A stretch of DNA of 64,000 bases from Brevipalpus yothersi (taxonomy: Eukaryota; Arthropoda; Arachnida; Trombidiformes; Tenuipalpidae): positions 115,332-179,331 of the forward strand of contig QZCP01000778.1 of the NCBI GenBank assembly GCA_003956705.1, read 5' to 3'. The notes beneath the pieces were generated by a model. That model ran no database searches. It saw only the letters and a program-made list of their open reading frames with translations, and was not told where the DNA came from. Each line of letters begins with the position of its first letter. The stretch's first letter is position 1. Below, piece by piece: positions 10,049-21,909 of this stretch. The position numbers were made by a program, and so were the translations under genes.

Positions 10049-11502
10049 ATGATGAGGTGGACAACGATTTTTTCGTCAGTAATTCTACTAACTCTGTCCA
10101 TTGTGACATTGATCCAGTGTCATTCCATTCATCGACGTGATTCAGACGATTCGAGAGTTTTTTTGACTCCATACATCAAATCTGGTAAAATATTTCAAGC
10201 TCGAGCTGCTGGACAAGTGAAAAATTTGCCAAATGCTCCTGATATAACAAGCTATGCTGGTTACATTACCGTCAATGAGACAACAAATGCAAATCTATTT
10301 TTCTGGTTCTTTCCATCTGAGGTGAGAAATATTATCACATCAAGTGTGTATCACTTACTCATAAATTGAACTTTGTACCAAAATAGAACCCAAAAGCACC
10401 GGTTGCTGTTTGGCTTCAAGGAGGTCCTGGTGCAGCATCCGTTTTTGCTTTATTCACCGAAAATGGTCCATTTATTGTCCACCAGAACATGAGTGTGACA
10501 CTACGAAAATATAGTTGGACAAATATGTTCTCCATGATCTACATTGATCAACCAGTTGGCACAGGATTCAGTTTCACTGATAGCGAAGAAGGCTATGTAA
10601 CCGATATGCAAGGAGTTGCTGATGATTTGTATGAATTTATGCAACAATTTTATCAAATGTTCCCAGATCAGAAAGCAAATGATCTGTGGATCACTGGTGA
10701 ATCGTATGGAGGTCGATATGTGCCCTCGATGGCCTACAAATTGTATAAAGAGCGAGCAAGTTCCAATATCAATTTGAAGGGTATCGCGGTCGGAGATGGT
10801 TATGTTGATGGAGTGATTCAGAATAATTATGCTGATCTATTGTATCAGATTGGAATGTTTGATGAACATCAGCGGAAAATTGGAGCCAAGTATGAGCGAT
10901 TGGTTGAGAAATTAGCTAAAGAAAAAAAATGGCAAGAATGTCATGATACTTTGGATGTGTATCTGGGCGGTGATCGTATTAATGCAACATTTTTCAGCAA
11001 CTCAACTGGAAGCAAAAATTATTTCAATTTCTTGAAAGTTAACGATAATAATGATCCATTCACCGATTATCTTGCTCGTGATGATGTACGTAGAGCGATT
11101 AATGTTGGAAATCATACCATGAGTGATGGTGTAAAAGTTTACGATCATTTGATGGTAGATTTTTGTAAATCTGTTAAATCTTGGCTCGAAGAATTGATCA
11201 ATTCAAACTATGAGGTATTACTGTTCAATGGACAATTGGACATAATTGTGGCTCCAGTATTGACTGAGAAGCTGATTGATGCTATGCAATGGAGTGGTAA
11301 GAGTGCTTTCAAGAATACACCGAAAAAAATTTGGAGACTTGATGATGAGCCCAATGATGTGGCTGGATATGTTACATCATATGAGAATTTCCACTTTGCT
11401 GTGGTTCGAAAAGCAGGCCACATGGTTCCTGGAGATCAACCAAAGTGGGCATATGATTTGATTCAAAAACTTGTCAAGGGAAAATTGAACTATCTTCCAT
11501 GA
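10049..11502 (+). CDS. Serine carboxypeptidase 1 (CPVL/vitellogenic type, S10)
   Basis: Exons 10049-10321 and 10387-11502, with a 65-bp phase-0 intron, encode 462 residues. The start is the ATG MMRWTT; the frame is open further upstream only with a non-ATG codon. A signal peptide covers about residues 1-25. The S10 family signature runs in order: SYAGY..VNET near residue 70, WLQGGPGA oxyanion/substrate segment near 100, GESYGG with nucleophile Ser197, NGQLD with Asp376, and GHMVPGDQP with His436. Such enzymes remove C-terminal residues from peptides in acidic compartments or gut lumen. Several NxT/S sites suggest glycosylation. It differs from its two neighbours in having GESYGG rather than GESYAG. 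It is the first of a three-gene tandem array, and an AATAAA lies at 11723. Confidence 0.92.
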
Positions 11503-11722
11503 ATCACTACTTTTCTAGCTGAATTCTTTATTTCGACACCATTTCCAGATACAGTTAACACTAAAACTTGATATCAATGTTCTGAAAACTTTCACATTTC
11601 TCAGGCGACAGTTTACAATTCAAATTTTGTGTGATGCAGCTCATAAAAGTTATCATCTATAAAATTTTTGAATTCTAATTTTCCATTTCAGATGCTCTCA
11701 AATCCAGATTCAAACCTTGATA

Positions 11723-11728
11723 AATAAA
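11723..11728 (+). terminator. Poly(A) signal AATAAA of carboxypeptidase 1
   Basis: Canonical hexamer about 220 bp after the stop codon of the first carboxypeptidase. Confidence 0.55.
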
Positions 11729-13311
11729 AAATTTGTGTATTTACACTGAAAAATGCTTCAATACTAGTTACAATCGACATATAAGAGGGCAATCAATTAG
11801 TCGAGCTCGATAATTGTTAATTTCATGTTGCTAATTTCATTACTCTTTCTAACACTTTGTACATGTGCGTTAATGAAAAAATTCTTAAGCGAATGTGTGA
11901 ATGAATGTGGCAAAACGTCTGCAAGGAAATCAATAAGGGTTGAAATCAAAAATATGGTATAATTTTTCATACAACACCGTAGACTTTTACACGTATCTTG
12001 ATTTCAGAGCGTAATCTGATATCTGGGATGAACATTCCAATTGAGTCCTTAGTGGAGGTGCTTGAAATAAATTTTTGGGACTTGTTTCTTTCATAATAAC
12101 TTAATAAAAAAATTTAGTAGTTTTTCCAACCCCCCCCCCCAAAACTACTTGATGCTCTGATATTTGAATCTCTGAATTCACCATGAATTACACCATAAGA
12201 ATTTTTTATTCACAGAATGCTGACTGATTACAATCGAAATTTTTGCCTCCTGTTTTTGCAAGAAGTGTAGTTAAATAATTTGCTCTGACTCATCCTCATT
12301 ACAGGGTTATATTCTATTCCTATGCTGTGATATTGTGTGCATATTCACATCCTCAATTATTTTTGCTTTCTGAATGAGCTCATCTTACCGTCTCGCCTCT
12401 ATCAAGACATATATGACACAGTTTCTTGAATCATGATCAGTCGAAATGATAAGAGTATGATTGGCGAATCAATGAACTTTTAGTTTACCATAATTCTCGC
12501 CATTTTTCTATTCCAGATCCTCATCAAGCGACCAGTAAAATTAGTCATTTTGATTGTTTAGAGTGATTTTCTCATAAAAGATTTTTCAGATTGATTCAAT
12601 TTTAACGTTCATTCATGAAATTAATAGCTGATTTTTGTATTATATTTTACCTATTTGATTAGGACTTATTCTTTAGTTTATTGATGATAATTTCATCAAA
12701 TTGGTTTTTTCGATCATTGTTAATTTTTATCAGAATTGTGTGATTTTTCTCCATCATGTTTGACCAGCTCAAAATTCATGACACATAGTTTCTAATCAAC
12801 TTTTAGCAGCCAACCAATAAAGATGTCGATCGGAATGAATCATCTTGAAGCTATCCTTCAAATATGAAGTTAAAACACGTGATCATTCGAGTTGAAATTG
12901 TTACACACATGTTGAATCTGTTAACATGATGATCAAGTGTGCTCCTGAGTGTGTACATGATGATACAGGGCCAAACTCAATTAGATGTTAAGTTTATCTT
13001 TGTTCAACTGTTTGCCCACAACAGTATAGTTATTCAAATCATCTTCAATCATTCAATTTGCGTCCACCAAACAGAGAAAAATGTTAACCACTGTTGAACT
13101 TCCTACCAAGTAAAAAGTATCAATTAAATTTCAGTTTATTTTTACCATCAACGAGACTTTGCTTGCCTCTCTTTTGTATACTGAATTCCAGACTCTTCAG
13201 TTTATTTAGAGAGCTGCTTTAAATAACTTTACAAGTGATTCGGAAATACTCTCAAGTTCCACGAACTTTTCCTTTTCTTTTTTTCCATTTCATGTGAAAA
13301 TATTCACAGAG
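11729..13311. other. Intergenic, no gene recognised
   Basis: AT-rich, with an 11-base C run near 12130. I see no family-like open frame. Confidence 0.5.
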
Positions 13312-13701
13312 ATGGTGAGTGTTTACAACATGAATTCGATGATTCTTGTGCCAGATGATAAGAGAAAATTGTGGACAATCAAGTTTGATAATTTACCCAG
13401 AAATTTGATTAAATCATGGTTTCGAGTTTATTTGGACATTTTTTTGACTGCCAGTTTACTGTCAACTGTTGCCGTTTGGATTATAATGCTTATCAATATT
13501 GATCAAGTGGAAAAATTTGCCTCTAATCATCCATGGCTATTTTTATCAGGACTTTGTGCAACATTCGTCTATCTTGTTGGTCTTGTGTGTTTTATTGGTC
13601 TATATCTACCATATCGTGATTTTCGACATCAGAATTTGTGTTTACGGGGTCAATCTGTCGTTTCTTATCACCAAGATGGTGGAAAAATTATTAATATTTG
13701 A
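13312..13701 (+). CDS. Small membrane protein, two predicted TM helices, orphan
   Basis: A single-exon frame of 129 residues, starting at the ATG after a GAG codon; the upstream extension begins only with GTG. Two long hydrophobic segments are visible: about residues 40-62 (FLTASLLSTVAVWIIMLINI) and about 76-100 (LFLSGLCATFVYLVGLVCFIG). They are joined by a short polar loop, with a positively charged N-terminal tail and a polar C-terminal tail. This is the arrangement of a hairpin-type membrane protein of the plasma or endomembrane system. I do not recognise a family. It sits between the first and second carboxypeptidase genes but shares nothing with them. The ATG is followed directly by a donor-like GTGAGT, so an alternative splice structure is possible. 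Confidence 0.5.
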   Translation: MVSVYNMNSMILVPDDKRKLWTIKFDNLPRNLIKSWFRVYLDIFLTASLLSTVAVWIIMLINIDQVEKFASNHPWLFLSGLCATFVYLVGLVCFIGLYLPYRDFRHQNLCLRGQSVVSYHQDGGKIINI

Positions 13702-15484
13702 TCATTGTGATGACACACATTATTGTATTGTGTCGATCACATGGCTGATGAAACTGGAAGATGCGATTCTTGGCTTTCTTGACTTGATAATTTTATGGAA
13801 TGTTCAATCGGAGCAGTATCAAAGGGGTTGACATGTCATGATAAGATATCAAGTTTCACCTTTTTTCCTTCCAACATTCAAGAATTTCTGTTTGTTTACG
13901 ACAACCGAGCAACTCATCACATTACAATAATGATTTGAATAATTTAAAGTGCATTGATAGCCACTTGAAGTGCCCAGAATCGAGAGTTTCAATTGCTGCT
14001 GATGCCTAATAGCTGGTCGAAAAAATGAGTGAAATGGAAAAAGTTTCTCGGAGGATCAAGAATTTTGTTTTTTGATTTTAATAAAGTAAGGTAATCGGCG
14101 TAAAGTTGAGGCAAATATTCCAATCGAATGTCAATCTTCACCCATTGAATTGGTAATAATTATGTTAATGTGTGAGGAACTTCTCTCGCTTCTTGATGAA
14201 TAAAAGAGGAAGATAGATTCATTTCTTTCCTTTGCAATTAGAGAAAAGAACAGATCTCTCCTAGGCTGGCAAAAAAATAAACATTACCCAATGAATCAAC
14301 CTACACTAGCGGTTTACAAAGTTTGAATCGATTTATTTAACGATTAGGATGGAAATTTTTGAGATTTTAAATGAAATTTCCTAAAAGCTGAAAATTTTTC
14401 AAGCTTGCTCGAAAAATGAATCATTAAGGACAGTACCACATTTCAATTAATCATCAGTTTGTTTCTATTTTTCAACATTTTTTCCTAATTTAATCTCAAT
14501 GATTCAACTTGAACTCTCTGTCTTTTTCTTCCCGTTAATAATCTGATGACTACTGGATGAAAAGCTAATTCAAAATATTACATCTACGAATGTGGCTCAT
14601 TTTCTGTATTATTATTACTAACATCTTCTTTTTCCGTATCGAATCAAACTCACGAAAAGTTTATACTTTTAATGCAAAAGTTTTTAATTGAGATAAGTTT
14701 CCGGCTTTTCTCTGATTAGAGTTGGCAAGGCTATTTAACTACAATGTTTGGAACATACTTAATTTGCCAGAGAACAAATGAACAACCAACAACGAAACAA
14801 TTATTGCTCCAAAACTCAATAGAACGAAATTTTATCGTTTTCCCGCGTTAAAAATGAGAGCTATTATTCATGTGATCTCAATTGAGCCCATTTCAAAAAT
14901 CAAAGCCCCATAACATTTGATTGGTTGAATCTCTCAGAATATCCTTGAAAGATTACCATGTAAGAACCTTTGATACTTGAAAATTTCTTACTAAAAGTTA
15001 TGCTATACACTTAACATTAACTCGATGACTGAGTTCACTGGTTGTATTAGCATTCGCTAGCTTTATTATAAGTTCAAGCATTTTTTCATAGGCTGACTAT
15101 GTTGAAGATTTGTTTTAAGGCAATCATTCATTACAAGAGTACCAAAAAACAGTCAAGACAATTTTATGGCATCCATTTATGCGAGGTCTTAAATTCTGCA
15201 CATTTTCTGAGAGAAAAATTTGAATGTAAGTTATTGACTAATTTTCAACGAGATATCTTTTCCTTGTTCTCTTTTCCGAGAAAAGCTGGAGCTTAACACT
15301 TGATTCGATTCAAACAAACAATCTGATCATCACTTATTGAGCTTCAGCTTTAGCAAAACTGTTGTAACCAAAATCCATTGTTCAAATTTATCACTGACAT
15401 GAGCTCCACTTAGCATTATCTCTTCATCAGTTGTGATAAAATTAGCTCATAAAGTTTGTGAACACATCTTAATTGGCCAACAAG
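13702..15484. other. Intergenic, no gene recognised
   Basis: AT-rich DNA with short chance frames only. The end of this stretch is the 5' flank of carboxypeptidase 2, including a TGATAAA motif at 15433-15439. Confidence 0.5.
15433..15439 (+). promoter_or_regulatory. TGATAAA motif upstream of carboxypeptidase 2
   Basis: GATA-type motif about 50 bp before the ATG. Its context TGATAAAATTA resembles TGATAAAATTG upstream of carboxypeptidase 1 and TGATAAAGTTA upstream of carboxypeptidase 3. Confidence 0.3.
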
Positions 15485-16936
15485 ATGCTTCAGTTCAGTG
15501 TTTTTGTATTATTTTACGTTAGTAGCGTTCTTAGTCAACCTTTGAATGTGAATCATGGACAATCTTCACTTTTCCTGAGTCAATTGATCAAATCGAATCG
15601 ATCGTTTTTGGCCAAAGAATCAGCTAAAGTCATCAATCTTCCAAATGCACCAAACATCACAAGTTATGCTGGTTATCTAACTGTCAATGAAACAACAAAT
15701 AGCAACCTCTTCTTTTGGTTCTTTCCATGTGAGGTCAGTTGAATACTATTGAAATTCATCCATTTACCTGTGACAATTGGTCATCAAGTTCCCTAACTTC
15801 TAATTAATTCCTTCCAGAATCCGAAAGCTCCAGTAGCAATATGGCTTCAAGGTGGACCAGGAGCTGCTTCAACTTTTGGCCTATTCACTGAGCATGGACC
15901 TTTTGTGGTACATTCTGACATGACCGTTAGTCTTCGAAATTATACATGGACAAAGATGCTCTCAATGTTGTACATTGATCAGCCTGTCGGAACGGGATTC
16001 AGTTTCACTGACAGTGAAGAAGGTTATCGAAATACTCAAGAAGAGATTGGCTCAGATCTTTATGTGTTTTTGCAACAATTCTACCAAGTATTCCCAGAAC
16101 AACGACCTAACGATCTGTGGATTTCCGGTGAATCGTATGCTGGTAAATATGTTCCAGCGATTGCATACAAACTTTATCAAGAGCGAGACTCATCACAAAT
16201 CAATTTCAAAGGGGTAGCTATTGGTGATGGTTATGTTGATGGAGTAATTCAGAACAATTATGCTGATCTGCTGTATCAAATCGGTATGTTTGATGATCAT
16301 GAAGCACGAAAAGGTCGAAAAATAGAGCAACAAGCTAGAGAATTGGCTTTAAAAGGTCAATATCGACAGTGTCATGATGTACTCGATGCATATATTGATG
16401 GTGATCGGGCGAAGACTACATTGTTTTCCAATTCAACTGGAAGTCGAAATTATTACAATTTTCTACAAGTAACAAATGCTGGTGATCCGTATGGTGATTA
16501 CCTTGCCCGTGATGATGTTCGCCAAGCTATCCATATTGGAAATCATACCATGAGCGATGGTAACAAGGTGTATGATCATCTGATTGAAGATGAATGCAAA
16601 TCAGTTAAGCATTGGCTTGAAGAGTTGATTGATGCTGGCTATGAGGTTCTTCTCTACAATGGCCAGCTAGATGTGATTGTTGGACCAGTAATCACGGAGA
16701 GGCTAATTCAGAATATGACTTGGAAGGATAAAGATGGCTATCTCAAAGCTCCTAAAAATATTTGGCGAGTTCCAAGTCAGCCGAACAATGTTGCTGGCTA
16801 TGTTAAATCTTACAAGAATTTTCATTTCGCAATCGTTCGAAATACTGGTCACATGGTTCCGACTGATCAGCCAGCAAGTGCATACGATTTGATTGACCGA
16901 TTGATCAATGGTGAACTTGGATCAATCTCTACTTAA
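15485..16936 (+). CDS. Serine carboxypeptidase 2 (CPVL/vitellogenic type, S10)
   Basis: Exons 15485-15733 and 15818-16936, with an 84-bp phase-0 intron at the same position as in its two paralogues, give 455 residues. The ATG encodes MLQFSVFVLF, the start of a clear signal peptide (about 1-17). The S10 catalytic set is complete: WLQGGPGA near residue 93, GESYAG with Ser189, NGQLD with Asp368 and GHMVPTDQP with His428. It should be an active secreted or lysosomal carboxypeptidase. Conserved NHTMSDG and NSTGS segments contain N-glycosylation sequons shared with copy 1. Its residue after the intron-flanking WFFP is Cys where the others have Ser. It is the middle member of the tandem array. Confidence 0.92.
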
Positions 16937-17522
16937 TATCTTTCCTAGCAGTGAAGACTATTTTTAGACATTTTTATCTATTTGTATTAATTGATTCACT
17001 TGTTAGAAGGAGATGTATACGTAATTTCTCTCTCAAAATGGACATTCTAATCAAAAGAATTTTTTAATATTGCTCATATAAAATGCTTGCTCATATCAGT
17101 AGAAAAATGAATCTGATGAACGACCCCAATCAAGTTGTATACATATTCATGGGAGGCATTGAGTATCAGTTGAATATGGGTTCATCGATTGTAATAATCG
17201 ATTTTAATGAATCAGTTTGAGCTCTGACAATTATCTATCATCATCACACTGACTTTAAGTACACTTAATTTGAGCTTGAATCATAACACTTTTTTCAAAA
17301 AAATTTTCAACTAGGAAGTCTATAGCCTTAAAGCTAAGATTTTCTAAGCTAAGATGAACTATCTGATCCAAATATTCCTGAAGTTTAACAAATGAAATCA
17401 TATGGATTTTTCCATCTCGTGCCCAATTTTTTCTCTCTTCTCACTACAGCAATACCTCATCCGGGCTCCAGGTACGAGCTGTGGGAACGAGGTTTACATT
17501 CATTTACCTGAGAGTGCAAAGT

Positions 17523-17598
17523 GATAAAGTTAGAACAAGCGAAAGTTCAGCCATACCGAAACACAATGCCCATGAGATAAGATCATGATGATGATAAA
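17523..17598. promoter_or_regulatory. GATA-type motif cluster upstream of carboxypeptidase 3
   Basis: GATAAAG at 17523, GATAAG at 17576 and GATAAA at 17593 lie just before a TATA box. This arrangement is typical of strongly expressed tissue-specific genes; the factor is inferred. Confidence 0.4.
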
Positions 17599-17615
17599 GC
17601 CATGTAACATACTTG

Positions 17616-17622
17616 TATAAAA
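17616..17622 (+). promoter_or_regulatory. TATA box of carboxypeptidase 3
   Basis: TATAAAA about 51-57 bp before the ATG, consistent with transcription starting near 17645 and a short leader. Confidence 0.5.
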
Positions 17623-17672
17623 TTCTCTTGATCATCAAACATATGAATCAGTGATTGATTTTCGCCACAAAC

Positions 17673-19110
17673 ATGGAGTTCCAAAGTTTTATTCTAATAT
17701 TTGTGGTCACAATTATTTCAGCACCCCTTTCTTCGGGACGTCCTGGTTCTGAAAATACTCAATCTTTACTGTTAACTTCTCTCATCAAGGCCAACAAAAT
17801 AGATCAAGCTCGACAAGCTGCTCAAGTAAAAAACCTCCCAAATGCTCCTCAACTGTTGAGCTATGCTGGCTATCTAACGGTAAATGAGACTACTAACAGT
17901 AATCTATTTTTCTGGTTCTTCCCATCAGAGGTAAGAGAAAATTCCCACTAGTTTCGTAAAAAAAATGTCAACTTCCAATCATGTATCTTTTTTAAAATCT
18001 TAGAATGAAAATGCTCCAGTCACAGTATGGCTTCAAGGAGGTCCTGGTGCACCATCCACTTTTGGCCTATTCACCGAGAATGGTCCTTTCGTTGTGCATT
18101 CTGATATGTCGGTAACATCACGAAATTATAGTTGGACTGGTATGTACTCAATGTTATACATCGATCAGCCTGTTGGAACAGGATTCAGTTTCACTGATAG
18201 TGAAGAGGGCTATGTGAACAATCAAGAAGAAGTGGCTCGTGATTTGTATCATTTTATGGAACAATTTTTCGAAATGTTTCCTGAACAACTTTCGAATGAT
18301 CTGTGGATCACAGGAGAATCTTATGCTGGCCGATATGTTCCGGCAATTGCTTACAAACTTCACCAGGAACGAGCCAGTTCGAAAATGAATCTGAAAGGTT
18401 TGGCTATTGGCAATGGCTTTGTTGATGGAGTGATTCAGAATAATTATGCAGATTTGTTGTATGAAATTGGAATGTTCGATGAACACGAGCATCATCAAGG
18501 CCATAAATATGAGAAAGAAATTGAAAAGTATGGCAAAGAGAAAGAGTATAAAAAATGTTATGAAGTTATATCTGAATACGTTTTGGGTGATAATAATGTT
18601 TCATCATTGTTCTTGAATGCTACTGGTAGCAAGAACTTTTATGATTTCACCAAAATCAATTCGAAAGATGATCCTTCAACTACCTATCTTGGTCGACAAG
18701 ATGTAAGAACTGCCATAAACGTTGGAAATCGAACAATGTCGGATGGTACAAAAGTGAGTCAACATTTGTTGGAAGATATTTGTAAAAGTGTCAAATCATG
18801 GTTAGTGGAACTTTTGAATGAAAAATATCAAGTCTTACTATATAATGGTCAATTGGATATCATTGTTGCCCCCATATTGACTGAAAAGCTTATCAAGCAT
18901 TTGGATTGGGAAGGTGCACATGGATATAAGAAATCAGCTAAAAAAATTTGGAGATTGCAAGATGAACCCAATGAAGTTGCTGGTTACATAAAGTCTCATG
19001 AAAACTTTCATTTTGCTGTGGTTCGCAATGCTGGCCATGTGGTTCCAACCTATCAACCGAAAGCATCCTATGAATTGCTGAAAAAGTTCACATCTGGTGA
19101 ACTAGATTGA
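17673..19110 (+). CDS. Serine carboxypeptidase 3 (CPVL/vitellogenic type, S10)
   Basis: Exons 17673-17930 and 18004-19110 (73-bp phase-0 intron) encode 454 residues with an N-terminal signal peptide (MEFQSFILIFVVTIISAPLSS). Catalytic residues are Ser192 in GESYAG, Asp371 in NGQLD and His431 in GHVVPTYQP. The residue after the His loop is Tyr (PTYQP) where the other copies have Asp (PGDQP, PTDQP). That may alter the S1' side of the pocket but leaves the triad intact. The substrate-binding WLQGGPGA motif is present near residue 97. A TATA box, three GATA-type motifs and an AATAAA at 19145 frame it as a complete gene. It is the last of the array and probably arose by tandem duplication, since intron position and phase are identical in all three. 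Confidence 0.92.
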
Positions 19111-19144
19111 TGATCTTTTCTGGTTATGTTTTTCAGGGCTAGCT

Positions 19145-19150
19145 AATAAA
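19145..19150 (+). terminator. Poly(A) signal AATAAA of carboxypeptidase 3
   Basis: Canonical hexamer 35 bp after the stop codon. Confidence 0.65.
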
Positions 19151-21907
19151 TATTTCTGATTTTGACAATTTTTTTATGAGCATTATTCTTTTAAGACTTG
19201 TGAAAATATTCATTTCCAAGTTTTCAATTATTCGTTAGACTTTGCCAAAGACCTATCAGGAAGAGAGAGAAAAAAAGTTTATCGACTGGGGAAGATGATA
19301 AAAACACTTTGTGAACCAGATCGAGATTAACGACCGTTTCAGACAGGGATGTTGAAAAAAACCCTTAAGCCCCTAAAAAATTTTCTTTGCATTATCAAAA
19401 AATCATAATTATCGAGTTAGATTTTCAAAAATCTTCGAATTTTCTCTGCTGAGATTGAAAAATCAACCTAAAATATATACACACTCTTCAATGATTAAAA
19501 ACAACATTAATTTTTCTAGTAAGTTGGAAAGTTGCCTAATTATTCTGCTAATCGCGATCATTTGTGTAACCGCCTAACTACAAAGTTGACTCATCAAAGG
19601 AATGTCCTCGTCCACCGGTGGTACGAGTGATTGGATGATGATTCCCTTGTGGAACTCATCCAGTTTTCTCCAAAGAGTAACTTACTCTTTGGTTTTCTCT
19701 CTCTCTCTCTCTCTCTCATTCGTCATTATCAGATGTGATTTGCTCAGTTTGACATCGATTGCCAATCGTTGCCATTCGCTTTCAATCAGCAATGAGTACT
19801 TAGTGTAATGTTGAATTCTTTGTTTTTGTGATAAAAAAAATAGTTCATTTGTGTTCATATTGTTTCATTTAAGTTTCAAGTATGATTGTCGATATCGGTT
19901 TCATCATACCAGTGATGATGCTTCGATCCAATTTGATTCCGTTTCTAAATCGAAGGGAATAAAAAATTAAGATGAGGTGAGACATTTGAGCTTAATTGCC
20001 ACTATTATTTTCAATATGTTCCCATGTTACTATGCGAAGAAATATGTATAATTGAATGATCAATGGTAGTGTTAATAGTTGATATTAAGATGTTTCCAGA
20101 ATGAGAGAGAGAAAATTTTGTTCGCCTCTTGCCACTTGTAATATCTTGAGAGTTTCAAAAACTCCATATTCTGCTGATCGTTGTCTGATCTCAGTCACCA
20201 TCGATTGTTTCCATGCCTCAAGGATTTTGTCCTCTCCTGATTCGTGTTCAATTTGTTCTTGTATCATGATTGGAAGAGTGAAAGAAAGTGAAAGAGAGAG
20301 AAAAAAAACTCCTATTATTGGCAATGAGTTTCGATTGTATATCCTGAAAAGGAAATTGATAATTTCTTCTGTTTGGTGGGAAAATTTTTGCGATCCACGA
20401 AAAAGAGTTGAATTAGTTATTTTATATCATATAAAAGTAATATTAGTATAATATTTGGACACCATTTGAATGCTATTTGTTACTATACAGGTAGTGTAAT
20501 TGATTGATCATGATAACCCTGAACTCCTGATCCCATAAAAAAGCAAGCTCAAAAAATGTCTTCCACATGATCAAAGATATTAATCCCTCTCAATCATCAT
20601 GTCAGTATAAATATATATATTCTGATTCCATCATGTATCAGTAATCTATAGTAAGTCAGATATTCTGTTCAGATGCAAAGTGAGCAAGTATAGCAACTAT
20701 CTTCATCTTACCTCTCTTTCTCTCTCTCTCTCTCTCCAAGTGGTTAATGTCTCATCATCATCTTCCCATCATGATGATGAGTACGTTGTATCATCATCAT
20801 GTAAAAAAAATTTTCACTATGATGATGGAACTTTCATGATGACGATAAAAATCAGTGTGAGTGTATAAGAAAAAAGAAGTTCAAGTGAACCCAGTTGAAA
20901 GCCTAGAGTAAAAAACCCTTTTAATACTTCTCTCTCTTCTTCTTTCATCGACTCTTGACTGTGAGTGTTATTGTTGATGTTGTTGTTTTTGTTTTGCTCA
21001 CTTGCTCATGAGAGAGAGAGAGAAAGAAAAAGTAAGAGAAAAAGTAAGTGAAAAAAGAGAGAGAAAAGAGAAAGTGAAAGTGAAAAAGTGTGTTGTTGTT
21101 GCTGAAATCATATGACAGAAGCAAGTAAGTAAGAGAGAGCAACTCGATTTGAACATACACATTTTAATTACACATGAACAGCTTTTTAAAATTGACTTAT
21201 TAATTTGTAATAATTTGTATTTATTATTCATTGATTATAGTGGCTCATAAGTGATGTGGATTGAGTGATTTGAATGTGGACATACACATATTGGACATAT
21301 TGGACAAGTTAATAGTCATCAACATAACACTTATGCACTATAATCAACATCATTATTTCTCAAGTGATACAAGAAATAATGTTTATTGATCAAAAAAAAA
21401 GAATCATTGTCCAATGAATTCTGATTGATCACAATTTTTGTTATGGTAGTGGTTTCTTTGTGATTATCTTTCCATCTCTCTATTTACCTATCTTTCACTT
21501 TCTCTCTCTCTCTCTTTCTCTGTCCATTCATACTCCTCTTCCTTCATAATCATCACCACCATCTTTCACCATCTTCATCATCATCACTCCACCAACATAC
21601 ATATCTCATTTATTCACTCACCATTTCTTTTTTGACATTGAATTATATATCGAAAGATTGTCTGGTGTTCACTATCAACAACATTGTGTGTGAATGTGTT
21701 TGTGTTAAAAACATTGCCTCTCTCTCTCTCTCTTCTATCATCTCGACCATTTTTAATAACGTACACAGGTATTGTTTCATTTTTTTTTGTAAGATCAGTT
21801 ATTCTGTGGTGTAAGTTGTTTGTGATCAAAAATTTCTATTCATATTTTTCTCTTCTCCTTCTTTCTCTCTCTTTTCTCTCTCTCTTTTTGTTACATTACA
21901 TTTACAG
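19151..21907. other. Upstream region of the WIPI2-like gene
   Basis: No coding gene is recognised. Short CT tracts (about 19698, 20713, 21500, 21720, 21866) and AT-rich DNA are present. The TTTACAG just before the WIPI2 ATG is an acceptor, so at least one non-coding 5' exon should lie in this stretch. I could not place it with confidence. Confidence 0.45.
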
Positions 21908-21909
21908 TG

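Larger units (their letters stand above)
16937..17672. other. Intergenic and promoter of carboxypeptidase 3
   Basis: No gene is present. The last 150 bp hold several GATA-type motifs and a TATA box, listed separately. Confidence 0.5.
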
